Source: Bacteroidales bacterium UBA1735
Lineage (GTDB): Bacteria > Bacteroidota > Bacteroidia > Bacteroidales > Paludibacteraceae
DNA length: 64,000 bases
Direction: 5' to 3'
Assembly (NCBI GenBank): GCA_002315745.1
Contig: DCID01000024.1
Span: 1 to 64,000 of the forward strand
Shown here: in pieces, positions 1 to 6,634 of the stretch
Layout of the letters: each line of letters opens with the position of its first letter
How positions within the stretch are numbered: position 1 is the first letter of the stretch
Notes under the pieces: generated by a model
What the model was told of the DNA's origin: nothing
Databases searched by the model: none
The model's input: only the letters and a program-made list of their open reading frames with translations
Translations under genes and position numbers: made by a program

Positions 1-1
1 C

Positions 2-118
2 ATTATGGATGCGAACAACAAACTAACCCACGAAGAGGGTGTCGGCTTCCTCACCGCCCTCATCACCCTCATCTACAACTTAGTCAAGTCTATCAAGCGC
101 AAGGATCCCAAAGCCTAA
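2..118 (+). CDS. 3' end of an unknown gene, or a 37-codon ORF
   Basis: An open frame runs in from the left edge and stops with TAA at 116-118. The first ATG in the window is at 5 and would give 37 residues, with a hydrophobic middle (FLTALITLIYNLV) and a basic tail (KSIKRKDPKA). It is followed 24 bases later by a good terminator, which supports a real transcript ending here. I do not recognise the family. The frame is open up to the window edge, so this is more likely the end of a longer protein than a complete one. Confidence 0.4.
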   Translation: MMDANNKLTHEEGVGFLTALITLIYNLVKSIKRKDPKA

Positions 119-142
119 GCGCCATCCCGACTAAGTAACGCA

Positions 143-176
143 ACGCCATCTACCACCAAGTAGGTGGCGTTTTTTT
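143..176 (+). terminator. Rho-independent terminator
   Basis: An 11-bp stem, ACGCCATCTAC at 143-153 pairing with GTAGGTGGCGT at 160-170 (one wobble pair), is followed by a run of seven T. It closes the transcript of the gene ending at 118. Confidence 0.85.
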
Positions 177-351
177 GGTCTCCGAAAAAGTGCAAAAATT
201 TTGATTTTACAGCAAAGCGACAGAGGATACTTTGTGGATAGAACGTAGGCGCTGTAAGAAGGTGGGGTTCTCGCGTGTAGTCCGCACATTATACTCCATT
301 TGCAACTGAAGCAATGGTTCTGCCTCTAGATCCAATACAACTTTTTTTTGA

Positions 352-371
352 TATTCACAAATTTGTGAATA
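352..371. repeat. Orphan copy of the 20-bp operator palindrome
   Basis: TATTCACAAATTTGTGAATA is a perfect palindrome, identical to that at 1029-1048, where it overlaps the -33 box of the antitoxin promoter. Here there is no -7 box and no gene in place behind it. It could still bind the regulator. Confidence 0.8.
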
Positions 372-429
372 CTTTTTTTGAAAAAACACTTCCCCCCATC
401 GTGCCGGAGAGCGCGGTGTAATACGCCAG

Positions 430-456
430 ATTTTAGCCCAATATTTGACCTATATG
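430..456. repeat. 27-bp direct repeat, copy 1
   Basis: The 27 bases starting ATTTTAGCCC and ending GACCTATATG recur at 2344-2370 with two mismatches. The two copies bracket the toxin-antitoxin pair and the SIR2-like gene. The role is unknown; a recombination scar or a shared 3'/5' end sequence are both possible. Confidence 0.65.
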
Positions 457-458
457 CC

Positions 459-489
459 AAAAAAAAGGATTACATTGTTTGCAATCCTT
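459..489 (-). terminator. Rho-independent terminator of the toxin-antitoxin operon
   Basis: On the minus strand AAGGATT and AATCCTT form a 7-bp stem with an 11-base loop, followed by a T-run (459-466 on the plus strand is all A). It starts 8 bases past the toxin stop codon. Confidence 0.75.
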
Positions 490-496
490 CTTGTAT

Positions 497-781
497 TTAC
501 TTTTTCTTGAAAAGTTCGTCATGTGTACCCGTGTTGGTTAATAGTAGTGTTAATCGCTTTTTGTTTTGCTTCCAAACCATTAGCCAATCATCATCTAAGT
601 GACACTCCCACAAACCAGCATATTTACCATGCAGCATATGAGGATCATAAGAATCCGGAAGACTCCCTTTCTCGGTTAAAATCTCCAATGCTTCTCTAAA
701 GACTTGTACATCTTTATTTAAATCTTTGAGGCAATGGCGCAAGCCATTTTCAAAGTTGCTAGTAGTTCGATAGATATACAT
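497..781 (-). CDS. YafQ/RelE-superfamily toxin (mRNA interferase)
   Basis: The 94-residue protein matches the YafQ-type type II toxin pattern: basic N-terminal half (DLNKDVQVF), then a core with the order HGKYAGLWECHLDDDWLMVW and a C-terminal strand ending NTGTHDELF. In this family the toxin cleaves translated mRNA and is neutralised by the antitoxin encoded just upstream. I chose the ATG at 781, one base after the antitoxin stop; an ATG at 796 would overlap the antitoxin by 14 bases and add five residues not expected in the family. The pair is co-transcribed from the promoter at 1007-1038. The assignment rests on motif order, not a search. Confidence 0.85.
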   Translation of the reverse strand: MYIYRTTSNFENGLRHCLKDLNKDVQVFREALEILTEKGSLPDSYDPHMLHGKYAGLWECHLDDDWLMVWKQNKKRLTLLLTNTGTHDELFKKK

Positions 782-782
782 A

Positions 783-974
783 TTACACAATAGCATTAAG
801 CATAGTGTCTATCGAAGAAAACGTGTGAACTCTACCAGCCTCAATATCATCCATTGCTCGGTCAATAGCATTCTTTTTCTCAATCTTTAGCCCAAGAGCT
901 CTAAATATGGATTGATACTTTTTTAATTCCGCAGTAGGAATATGTAATGTTACTCTCTCATAACAAGTTGCCAT
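783..974 (-). CDS. Antitoxin partner of the YafQ-type toxin
   Basis: The 63-residue protein lies directly upstream of the toxin with a one-base gap, the usual antitoxin-first order. Its N-terminus (ERVTLHIPTAELKKYQSIFRA) resembles a beta strand followed by helices, as in ribbon-helix-helix DNA-binding antitoxins. The C-terminal part (DDIEAGRVHTFSSIDTML) would be the toxin-wrapping tail. An AAAGGGA sequence sits 6 bases before the ATG. The palindrome overlapping its promoter is the obvious site for autorepression. Position and size support the call; the precise antitoxin family is uncertain. Confidence 0.75.
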   Translation of the reverse strand: MATCYERVTLHIPTAELKKYQSIFRALGLKIEKKNAIDRAMDDIEAGRVHTFSSIDTMLNAIV

Positions 975-1006
975 AGTGATTCCCTTTCTTTTTTCGTTTT
1001 CGGCTG

Positions 1007-1038
1007 CAAAGGTACAACTTTTTTTTGATATTCACAAA
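1007..1038 (-). promoter_or_regulatory. Promoter of the toxin-antitoxin operon
   Basis: On the minus strand -33 TTTG (1035-1038) and -7 TACCTTTG (1007-1014) are separated by 20 bases that include ATATC and an A8 tract. The -33 box lies inside the palindrome at 1029-1048, so a bound repressor would block sigma contact. Confidence 0.85.
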
Positions 1039-1048
1039 TTTGTGAATA
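1029..1048. promoter_or_regulatory. Operator palindrome for antitoxin autoregulation
   Basis: TATTCACAAATTTGTGAATA is a perfect 20-bp palindrome centred on the -33 box. Type II antitoxins commonly repress their own promoter through such sites; binding is inferred. Confidence 0.7.
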
Positions 1049-1098
1049 CTTTTTTTGAAAAAAAGTGCATTTTTTGATATTTTTGGATAACACTTCCC

Positions 1099-1158
1099 CC
1101 CCTCGTCGTTGTAGTAGCACCGCAGGTGCGATTAGTAGGAGCTCCGCTCCGCCCCTCG
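1099..1158. repeat. Double-hairpin insertion with a 7-bp direct repeat
   Basis: CCCCTCG at 1099-1105 and 1152-1158 flank a segment with two hairpins: GCACC-GCA-GGTGC at 1117-1129 and GGAGC-TCC-GCTCC at 1138-1150. The related sequence at 390-416 reads straight through without it, so it looks like a small REP-like insertion with target duplication. Confidence 0.55.
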
Positions 1159-1214
1159 CGTGCCGGAGAGCGTTGATTAGACAACAAAAAAGTGGAAGCG
1201 CACAGTTTCTTTCC

Positions 1215-1253
1215 AAGAACAGAGCGAGGTACTCCCCCACTCTGTTCTTTTAT
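1215..1253 (+). terminator. Possible weak terminator hairpin
   Basis: AAGAACAGAG (1215-1224) pairs perfectly with CTCTGTTCTT (1240-1249), 15-base loop, followed by TTAT on the plus strand. No plus-strand gene precedes it, so its role is unclear. Confidence 0.3.
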
Positions 1254-1301
1254 AGACCTTACACGTCGCCATCGAATATGGACCAGTATGCTCCGTTTTA
1301 T

Positions 1302-2297
1302 CTAGTCTAGTTCATTAGGAATACAGAACTGCGATGTATTTGTTATATGTATTATGTCTATAGGAGCACTACCTATTGGTTTTACTCCTAATCTACCTCG
1401 TATCAAATCATCCATCACTTCTGCCTCACCATTTTGATTATATATTTTGCTTAATTTAGGCATAGAACTGAAGATAAATTTATCCATCGATCGATTTACA
1501 TATGGAAACGAATAGCCAATAACTACAAGTACTTCAGTATCTTGTACCCTTTGTTTTAGCAACTCATTAAAATTCTTCGGTCCCCTACCGACCTCCCATA
1601 CATAAGACAACTCATTAGTAATATTACTAGCAGGAGGATCCAAATACATCGCAGGCAAATATGACTCCCACATACTTTTACCAATCCCTAATAAGATATC
1701 TAACAACTGGGCATCATCAATGTGGTGAAATGCAGTTCCATTAAGTTTAGTCACCGAAAAACCATCATGTTTCACGCCTGCTACAATCCTCGATTTATTA
1801 AGCACACTCATATACGACCATAATTCCTCTGTAGATTTATTAGGCCAGTACGAACTATATGCTAATTCAAATTGGGCATCATAGTTCCATGTTAGAATAT
1901 TCATATTGGCAGGGAACGCCCCATAATCATCCACAAGTGAAGCAATCCATCCGTCATAGCGTAGATCTCGAGGATATTGAATCTGCAGCAGAGTCATAAA
2001 CATGGATAAGACTCGTTTAAGACGCTCATATTCTTGCCATTGTTGTGTAGCAAACAGAATGCGCGCATAAGTGTCTATGGTAGGATATTCTTTGCATTTA
2101 TTCAACAGCCAATTCATTTCCGAGTGTAAACGGGTTCTTATAGTATGGTCTTGCGTTTGTCCTTCAATCCAATTCATGCAACGTATACATTCCTTTCCAA
2201 AATCTTTGATTGTAGGAAGTCCACGTAAGCGATTTTGGCTATTGTCCAATTGACCTGCGCTTGCTCCAGCACCTAATAAATATGTTACTTTGCTCAT
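1302..2297 (-). CDS. SIR2-like family protein, probable defence gene
   Basis: The 331-residue protein has the SIR2-like nucleotide-binding pattern: YLLGAGASAG at residues 6-15, LTWNYDAQFE at 135-144, and VVIGYSFPYVNRSMD at 258-272. SIR2-like proteins in phage defence (for example ThsA or the DSR systems) degrade NAD+. The usual KLHG motif reads KLNG at 184-187, so the catalytic histidine position may be replaced, though HH follows at 191-192. I chose the ATG at 2297; the GTG at 2339 adds 14 residues before the first core strand. It lies 80 bases after the AbiH-like gene on the same strand. An NADase activity is inference. Confidence 0.75.
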   Translation of the reverse strand: MSKVTYLLGAGASAGQLDNSQNRLRGLPTIKDFGKECIRCMNWIEGQTQDHTIRTRLHSEMNWLLNKCKEYPTIDTYARILFATQQWQEYERLKRVLSMFMTLLQIQYPRDLRYDGWIASLVDDYGAFPANMNILTWNYDAQFELAYSSYWPNKSTEELWSYMSVLNKSRIVAGVKHDGFSVTKLNGTAFHHIDDAQLLDILLGIGKSMWESYLPAMYLDPPASNITNELSYVWEVGRGPKNFNELLKQRVQDTEVLVVIGYSFPYVNRSMDKFIFSSMPKLSKIYNQNGEAEVMDDLIRGRLGVKPIGSAPIDIIHITNTSQFCIPNELD

Positions 2298-2343
2298 ATT
2301 TTGATTCTCAATTATAATGTCCAATTTAAAGGCCTTCACAAAA

Positions 2344-2370
2344 ATTTTAGCCTAATCTTTGACCTATATG
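2344..2370. repeat. 27-bp direct repeat, copy 2
   Basis: Matches 430-456 except at two positions. It sits between the AbiH-like stop codon and the SIR2-like start codon. Confidence 0.65.
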
Positions 2371-2377
2371 TTTTTTT

Positions 2378-3304
2378 CTACTCCTCTCTCACAGCATCTC
2401 CAAACCAGAATACTTTAGCATTACGTATCCCAAGTGTATTAATTACCTTCTCTGCCGCAGCCTTATCTATTTCAGTATAGTAACTCAGATGCCATAATGT
2501 ATCCTCTGCAACCATCTCCCTTATCTTATCCAAATAGGGCAGATCTACTTCGCCATATGACAAACCATATACCACTACCCTATCTACAACTTTTATCCGA
2601 TTCCAAAACTCCCAAAATCTGCGTATGATAATAGACGTATCTTTCCGTTCCTCATTGGCAACTCTAACTAACTGTTCATATGCCTCGTCTTGAAAGAACA
2701 TATTTTCCTCATAGCGATAGTCGTCCGCATTCAATAAATGACTATGTCCCAGGATTATTACATCATCGCTATTGCGTCTTCCATGAATATATGCAATTTT
2801 TTGACGAGGTATATGATAAAGTAGCTCCAACGTTTCAGAATAATTGAAACATAAGTACAAATCGTTTACTCCGAGATGACTCAAAGCCTTATCGTATGCA
2901 CATGGATCAATCTCTATATTCTTTACCCATTTTTCGAATGACTCATGCAGAACTGTCAAGGCCTCGCTTAGCATTTGTGCTGGTCTGTCCGCCAATGCTG
3001 CGGTCGATTGCATGGGATGATCCTCGTCTATTTCTTCATCTTCGTTGCTTTCATTATAGGAATCTATAGGACTTGCATAACCCAATGCATACTCCAAATC
3101 AGACCAAAGATAAGGTTCTCCTTCTTCATCTTCTAGAGTGTAAGTACTCTCTAAGAGTGTCTGGTAATATCCAAGTTGACAGCATTTTGAACTCCAGAAA
3201 TCCGAAAAAGAGGTCTTAAAACCATGATGCAAATCGAATCCATTCCCGATGACAAATAGCGTTTTGCATGAATTGCCCCATAGATCTTGTTCTATTACTG
3301 TCAT
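2378..3304 (-). CDS. AbiH-like abortive infection protein
   Basis: The 308-residue protein carries the AbiH signature: LFVIGNGFDLHHGFKTSF from residue 16, WSDLE at 67-71, CFNYSETLELLY at 152-163, IHG at 173-175 and ILGHSH at 184-189, then VVVYGLSYGEVDLPYL near the C-terminus. AbiH is known from lactococcal phage resistance; its mechanism is not established. An acidic, low-complexity stretch occupies about residues 81-96. The start overlaps the stop of the preceding glycosyltransferase as ATGA, so it is probably translated from the polysaccharide operon mRNA. Its motif order parallels that of the SIR2-like gene downstream, suggesting related folds. Confidence 0.8.
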   Translation of the reverse strand: MTVIEQDLWGNSCKTLFVIGNGFDLHHGFKTSFSDFWSSKCCQLGYYQTLLESTYTLEDEEGEPYLWSDLEYALGYASPIDSYNESNEDEEIDEDHPMQSTAALADRPAQMLSEALTVLHESFEKWVKNIEIDPCAYDKALSHLGVNDLYLCFNYSETLELLYHIPRQKIAYIHGRRNSDDVIILGHSHLLNADDYRYEENMFFQDEAYEQLVRVANEERKDTSIIIRRFWEFWNRIKVVDRVVVYGLSYGEVDLPYLDKIREMVAEDTLWHLSYYTEIDKAAAEKVINTLGIRNAKVFWFGDAVREE

Positions 3305-4581
3305 ATCATACTACATTCTTTGGACACAACCTCCCTATACAACTCCACATACTGCTTAGCCACAACATCGACGGCATGCTTACGTACCACCGACTCACGG
3401 GCAGCGGTGCCCCACTCTGTTGAGTGGGCGATGCACTCCTGGATACCGGCAGCTAAGTCAGTGGCATCCTTCTCCTTCGCTAGATAACCATTCACCCGGT
3501 GCTCCACCATATCGCTATTGCCACCTATATTGAAACAGCAGACAGGAGTACCACAACTGAGGGACTCCATGATGGCATAACTAAGGTTTTCACTTAACGA
3601 AGGCACCACCATCACATCGGCGGCACGATAGGCGGCGATCAATTGTTCCCCACCTATATAGGTAAAGACATGCGTTGGAAGTTGTTTTAACTCGGGCATT
3701 GGCGCATTAGCTCCAATCACTATCAGTTCTGTATCTTGTGGCCACGAATGTTGCTCAATCGCTTGCAGCAAGTACGCAAAACCTTTATTGGGATCCGTAA
3801 GCGCATTGACAGCACCATAGAGGATATAGTGCTTCGTAGGATCTAAGTTCAGTACACGACACGCCTCTGCCCGATCTCCATCACAGAATACATCAGTGTC
3901 AATCGGATTGGGTATGACGCGTATATCTACGTCCTTAAACAACGCACTCCGCCGAGCACACTCCGCTAACCAATGACTAGGGGTAACGATGTGTAGATTA
4001 AGATCCTTATAGGCTTGCGCTTTGCCTTTCCAGACCTGATGGCTCAAGTCCTCGGAGTCCTTCGAACCAAGTAAAGGGCAGCACCCGCACTGTTGTTCAT
4101 ATCCACGGCAATCATATGGTACATGGCACACACCGGCGAAGGGCCAACTATCGTGCAATGTCCATACGATAGGCTTATTAGTAGGCAGTTCGCGTAGATT
4201 GATGAAGCGCTTATTGATCCAATGTAGGTGAAGCACATCATACTCCGGTTTATGCAGTGAACCACCAATGTATGTGCTGCGCAGATCGGACATAAAAAGT
4301 TTAGAACGATTCGGATATCTATTCCAACGAGCATGCTGGATCTTATTTTTTATCTTGGCTACCATCCAATCGCCTATATGGTAGAATACATTGTGCGGTA
4401 AGAATGCGTCTATAGGCACCACATCCGCGGATGCGGTTCGTTTATCCTTGACCAACATCCGGCTACGGATGGCAGCATTGTTCAAGCCATTCACGCCCAC
4501 CTGAATGCGAGAAGCAGCATTGGCTGCACCACCGCCATTATCAGTGAACGAAACACTCAATATGCTTATTCCTTGCTCCAT
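3301..4581 (-). CDS. Glycosyltransferase, family 4 type
   Basis: The 426-residue protein has a GT-B layout. The N-terminal domain begins ILSVSFTDNGGGAANAASR, and contains a cysteine cluster (C152, C158, C165, C167, C168) seen in a subgroup of polysaccharide GT4 enzymes. The C-terminal nucleotide-sugar domain has VIPNPIDTDVF at 222-232 and the retaining EX7E motif from E331 to E339 (SENLSYAIMES). It would add a sugar to a growing surface polysaccharide at the inner face of the membrane. It is the last sugar-related gene of the operon and overlaps the upstream GNAT gene by 16 bases. Sugar and linkage cannot be predicted. Confidence 0.88.
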   Translation of the reverse strand: MEQGISILSVSFTDNGGGAANAASRIQVGVNGLNNAAIRSRMLVKDKRTASADVVPIDAFLPHNVFYHIGDWMVAKIKNKIQHARWNRYPNRSKLFMSDLRSTYIGGSLHKPEYDVLHLHWINKRFINLRELPTNKPIVWTLHDSWPFAGVCHVPYDCRGYEQQCGCCPLLGSKDSEDLSHQVWKGKAQAYKDLNLHIVTPSHWLAECARRSALFKDVDIRVIPNPIDTDVFCDGDRAEACRVLNLDPTKHYILYGAVNALTDPNKGFAYLLQAIEQHSWPQDTELIVIGANAPMPELKQLPTHVFTYIGGEQLIAAYRAADVMVVPSLSENLSYAIMESLSCGTPVCCFNIGGNSDMVEHRVNGYLAKEKDATDLAAGIQECIAHSTEWGTAARESVVRKHAVDVVAKQYVELYREVVSKECSMI

Positions 4582-5627
4582 GTCTTGATTTGTTTCTTTA
4601 TATTTTGTACCTTTTCGACACCAGATTCTCCGACCATATTTCTGACCATCCTTTTAAAATCGCTCCATAATGCTCTAAAATTGGATAGGCGTCTTACGAG
4701 CCTTTGAAATATGTACATATTTTTCTCGCATATATTCCTAAATACAATAGTACTATACAAAGGTATCTCATTAGCCAAGAAGCGCGATTTATACGGATTA
4801 CTTCCCCATAGTAAATGTATTTCTTTTATGCCATTCTTAATTCCATCACATATAGTCAAATACATACAAATATGCCCCACATCGTACTTATTGTATTCCG
4901 GATCACTGGCAATTGCCTCCACAAACATGGTATGTTTAATATGATAAGTGATCAAACCAGCAACCAACTTACCATCTACCTCCAAACTATATACCACCCC
5001 CATATTATGCAATATAGGCAATATATTATTCACCCACTCATCGTCCAAACCTGATACAATATTCTTACCAGCCATCCTTAATTGATTGAAAGTGACAATA
5101 TTGCGAATTACCCCCCCCTGAATTTTTGTGCCATTATTCGCAATAAACTTATACGACACACCCGATTCATATTGAGGAAATGTACGATTTAATCGCGATA
5201 TATAGTTCTTTGTATGCCGTCTCATATGAGGTGATAGAGATGCTTCATATTCCTCGATAGTTTGCGGCAACAATAGTACATGGTCATTGGACTCCATAGT
5301 CATTATAAATGGATGTTCCTCTGCTGAATTTTGTTCTAATAACTTAGACCATTGTATTCTTCTAACCTTAGGATGGTGGACAAAAATATAGTTAGATATA
5401 GCCGATATATTTGCATCATCTATAGACCATAAGGCATTGTTTATCACTGCACATGACCTATTTAATGTATAAGGAACTAAATCCTCTAAATTATCTCCAT
5501 CAAACACAGCCACATATTGCTCATTAAGATGGAAATCCAATGCACAAAACGGAGAGTTATATCGATTCTCTAGCCATTCGGAATAGTTAGGAAGATTATA
5601 GGATTCTATGTGCTCTATATGCTTCAT
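4566..5627 (-). CDS. GNAT-type acyltransferase (BioF2/FemAB-like)
   Basis: The 353-residue protein resembles the Acetyltransf_6 (BioF2-like) family. The central part (about residues 150-290) has VSYKFIANNGTKIQGG, a GKLVAGLITYHIKHTMFVEA strand pair and the ending HLLWGSNPYKSRF typical of these enzymes. The C-terminal 60 residues are basic and may contact membrane. Members in polysaccharide clusters probably transfer an acyl or aminoacyl group onto a sugar amine. The start overlaps the upstream stop as ATGA. The gene is clearly AT-rich compared with the housekeeping part of the window. Confidence 0.75.
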   Translation of the reverse strand: MKHIEHIESYNLPNYSEWLENRYNSPFCALDFHLNEQYVAVFDGDNLEDLVPYTLNRSCAVINNALWSIDDANISAISNYIFVHHPKVRRIQWSKLLEQNSAEEHPFIMTMESNDHVLLLPQTIEEYEASLSPHMRRHTKNYISRLNRTFPQYESGVSYKFIANNGTKIQGGVIRNIVTFNQLRMAGKNIVSGLDDEWVNNILPILHNMGVVYSLEVDGKLVAGLITYHIKHTMFVEAIASDPEYNKYDVGHICMYLTICDGIKNGIKEIHLLWGSNPYKSRFLANEIPLYSTIVFRNICEKNMYIFQRLVRRLSNFRALWSDFKRMVRNMVGESGVEKVQNIKKQIKTWSKE

Positions 5628-6634
5628 GATATACTCAAGGTATTGTACATTAGTATATTCTTAGATTTAGAAGAATCACTTGTTGTATAGAAGAAATGCA
5701 TGACATTGTCTATCACAAATGCCGTCGGTTTATAATAATACTGCCGATAGTGGCACACATTCTCCATCACATGATTGAGTACAAGAGGCACAAAATCGAA
5801 TTCAAAATGTTTCCAATCTTTTGACACCCCTAACATTAAATGATCCTTTTTCTCCTCACACGCCACCATATATAGTTTGCCTCTATGCTCGAATAAATCA
5901 AAGTGCCACAAATCAAATCGATGCAATTTGGGTACAAACCACAGTTTACCACCAATCCGTATCTGCTTCCACTTATTTATCGTGACGGGGGCTTTCACTT
6001 CGACCCTCTCTAATCTAAAATCTGGTTCCGTCAACGAAGTTCCATGCCATATCGCGATACCTTTATTCATACGTTGAGGTTCGTATTGGTACCATGCAGC
6101 GTAAAACAAGTACTCCCCATTATGTTTCATTAAAATAGGACATTGTGTATAGTCGTACTCTAATGTATCATTCTGCAAATAATCAAGCGGCTCCGAGAAA
6201 TGTTCGCCGTCATCCGTAGAAATGCCCCGCACAATCATTATCTGTCCTTTACTCACACAATAGGCACTCTCCACCTCCCGCCAAAAGACATAGAGGCGAT
6301 GACCATCCCTAAAGATATACGGATCTGAGTTATATCCACCATTAGTAGGTGTATCACGAAGCACCACTCCACTCTGCCCTAAATCTTTCAAATCATTCGC
6401 TCGGTAGAGTATAGGGTTCTCTAACTTATTACTCCATGCTGGCAGTGGACTCTGTACCATCCAGTACTTATAACCGAATAAACCATCCGCATAATAGCGA
6501 ATACAGGGATGCAAACAATCATCCTTGTATTTGTCTTCCGGTGTATGCACCTCTATCTGCTGAGGATGGCAAGACATCTGCTGCCGCGGATACCACCAGA
6601 GACGACTAAATAACTGTTTTATTACGCCAAGCAT
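5624..6634 (-). CDS. Five-bladed beta-propeller protein (GH43/Gint1-like)
   Basis: The 336-residue protein has repeated propeller-blade features: GGYNSDPYIFRDGHRLYVFW, then QCPILMKHNGEYLFYAAW, then FDLFEHRGKLYMVACEEK, and finally FYTTSDSSKSKNI. This is the pattern of glycosidase-like five-bladed propellers. In polysaccharide gene clusters such proteins are often non-secreted partners of glycosyltransferases rather than hydrolases, and no signal peptide is seen here. The start overlaps the preceding gene by 29 bases; ATG at 6577 is an alternative. It precedes the GNAT gene with an ATGA overlap. The biochemical role is unknown. Confidence 0.65.
   Translation of the reverse strand: MLGVIKQLFSRLWWYPRQQMSCHPQQIEVHTPEDKYKDDCLHPCIRYYADGLFGYKYWMVQSPLPAWSNKLENPILYRANDLKDLGQSGVVLRDTPTNGGYNSDPYIFRDGHRLYVFWREVESAYCVSKGQIMIVRGISTDDGEHFSEPLDYLQNDTLEYDYTQCPILMKHNGEYLFYAAWYQYEPQRMNKGIAIWHGTSLTEPDFRLERVEVKAPVTINKWKQIRIGGKLWFVPKLHRFDLWHFDLFEHRGKLYMVACEEKKDHLMLGVSKDWKHFEFDFVPLVLNHVMENVCHYRQYYYKPTAFVIDNVMHFFYTTSDSSKSKNILMYNTLSIS

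Larger units (their letters stand above)
177..458. other. Intergenic stretch with an orphan copy of the toxin-antitoxin operator region
   Basis: No convincing gene is seen. A minus-strand frame at 207-389 begins inside the repeated operator sequence and has no recognisable family; it may be a decayed gene remnant. From about 336 to 416 the sequence parallels 1012-1173 in front of the antitoxin gene: the T8 tract, the palindrome, an A-tract, a C6 run and GTGCCGGAGAGCG. Here the -7 box is absent, because TTGTA is followed by TTGGATC rather than CCTTTG. Confidence 0.6.
1049..1301. other. Intergenic region with a hairpin insertion
   Basis: No gene is supported here. The notable content is a 53-bp segment at 1106-1158 flanked by direct repeats CCCCTCG, absent from the parallel region near 400, and an inverted repeat at 1215-1249. 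Confidence 0.6.

Noticed and set aside
207..389. 60-residue minus-strand frame
   Set aside because: Its start is within the repeated operator sequence and no family is recognised. Recorded only as a possible remnant.
378..602. 74-residue plus-strand frame opposite the toxin gene
   Set aside because: Antisense shadow of the toxin and low-complexity sequence, without promoter.
950..1310. Frames on both strands between the antitoxin and the SIR2-like gene
   Set aside because: They cover the promoter, operator and hairpin repeats and have no protein-like composition.
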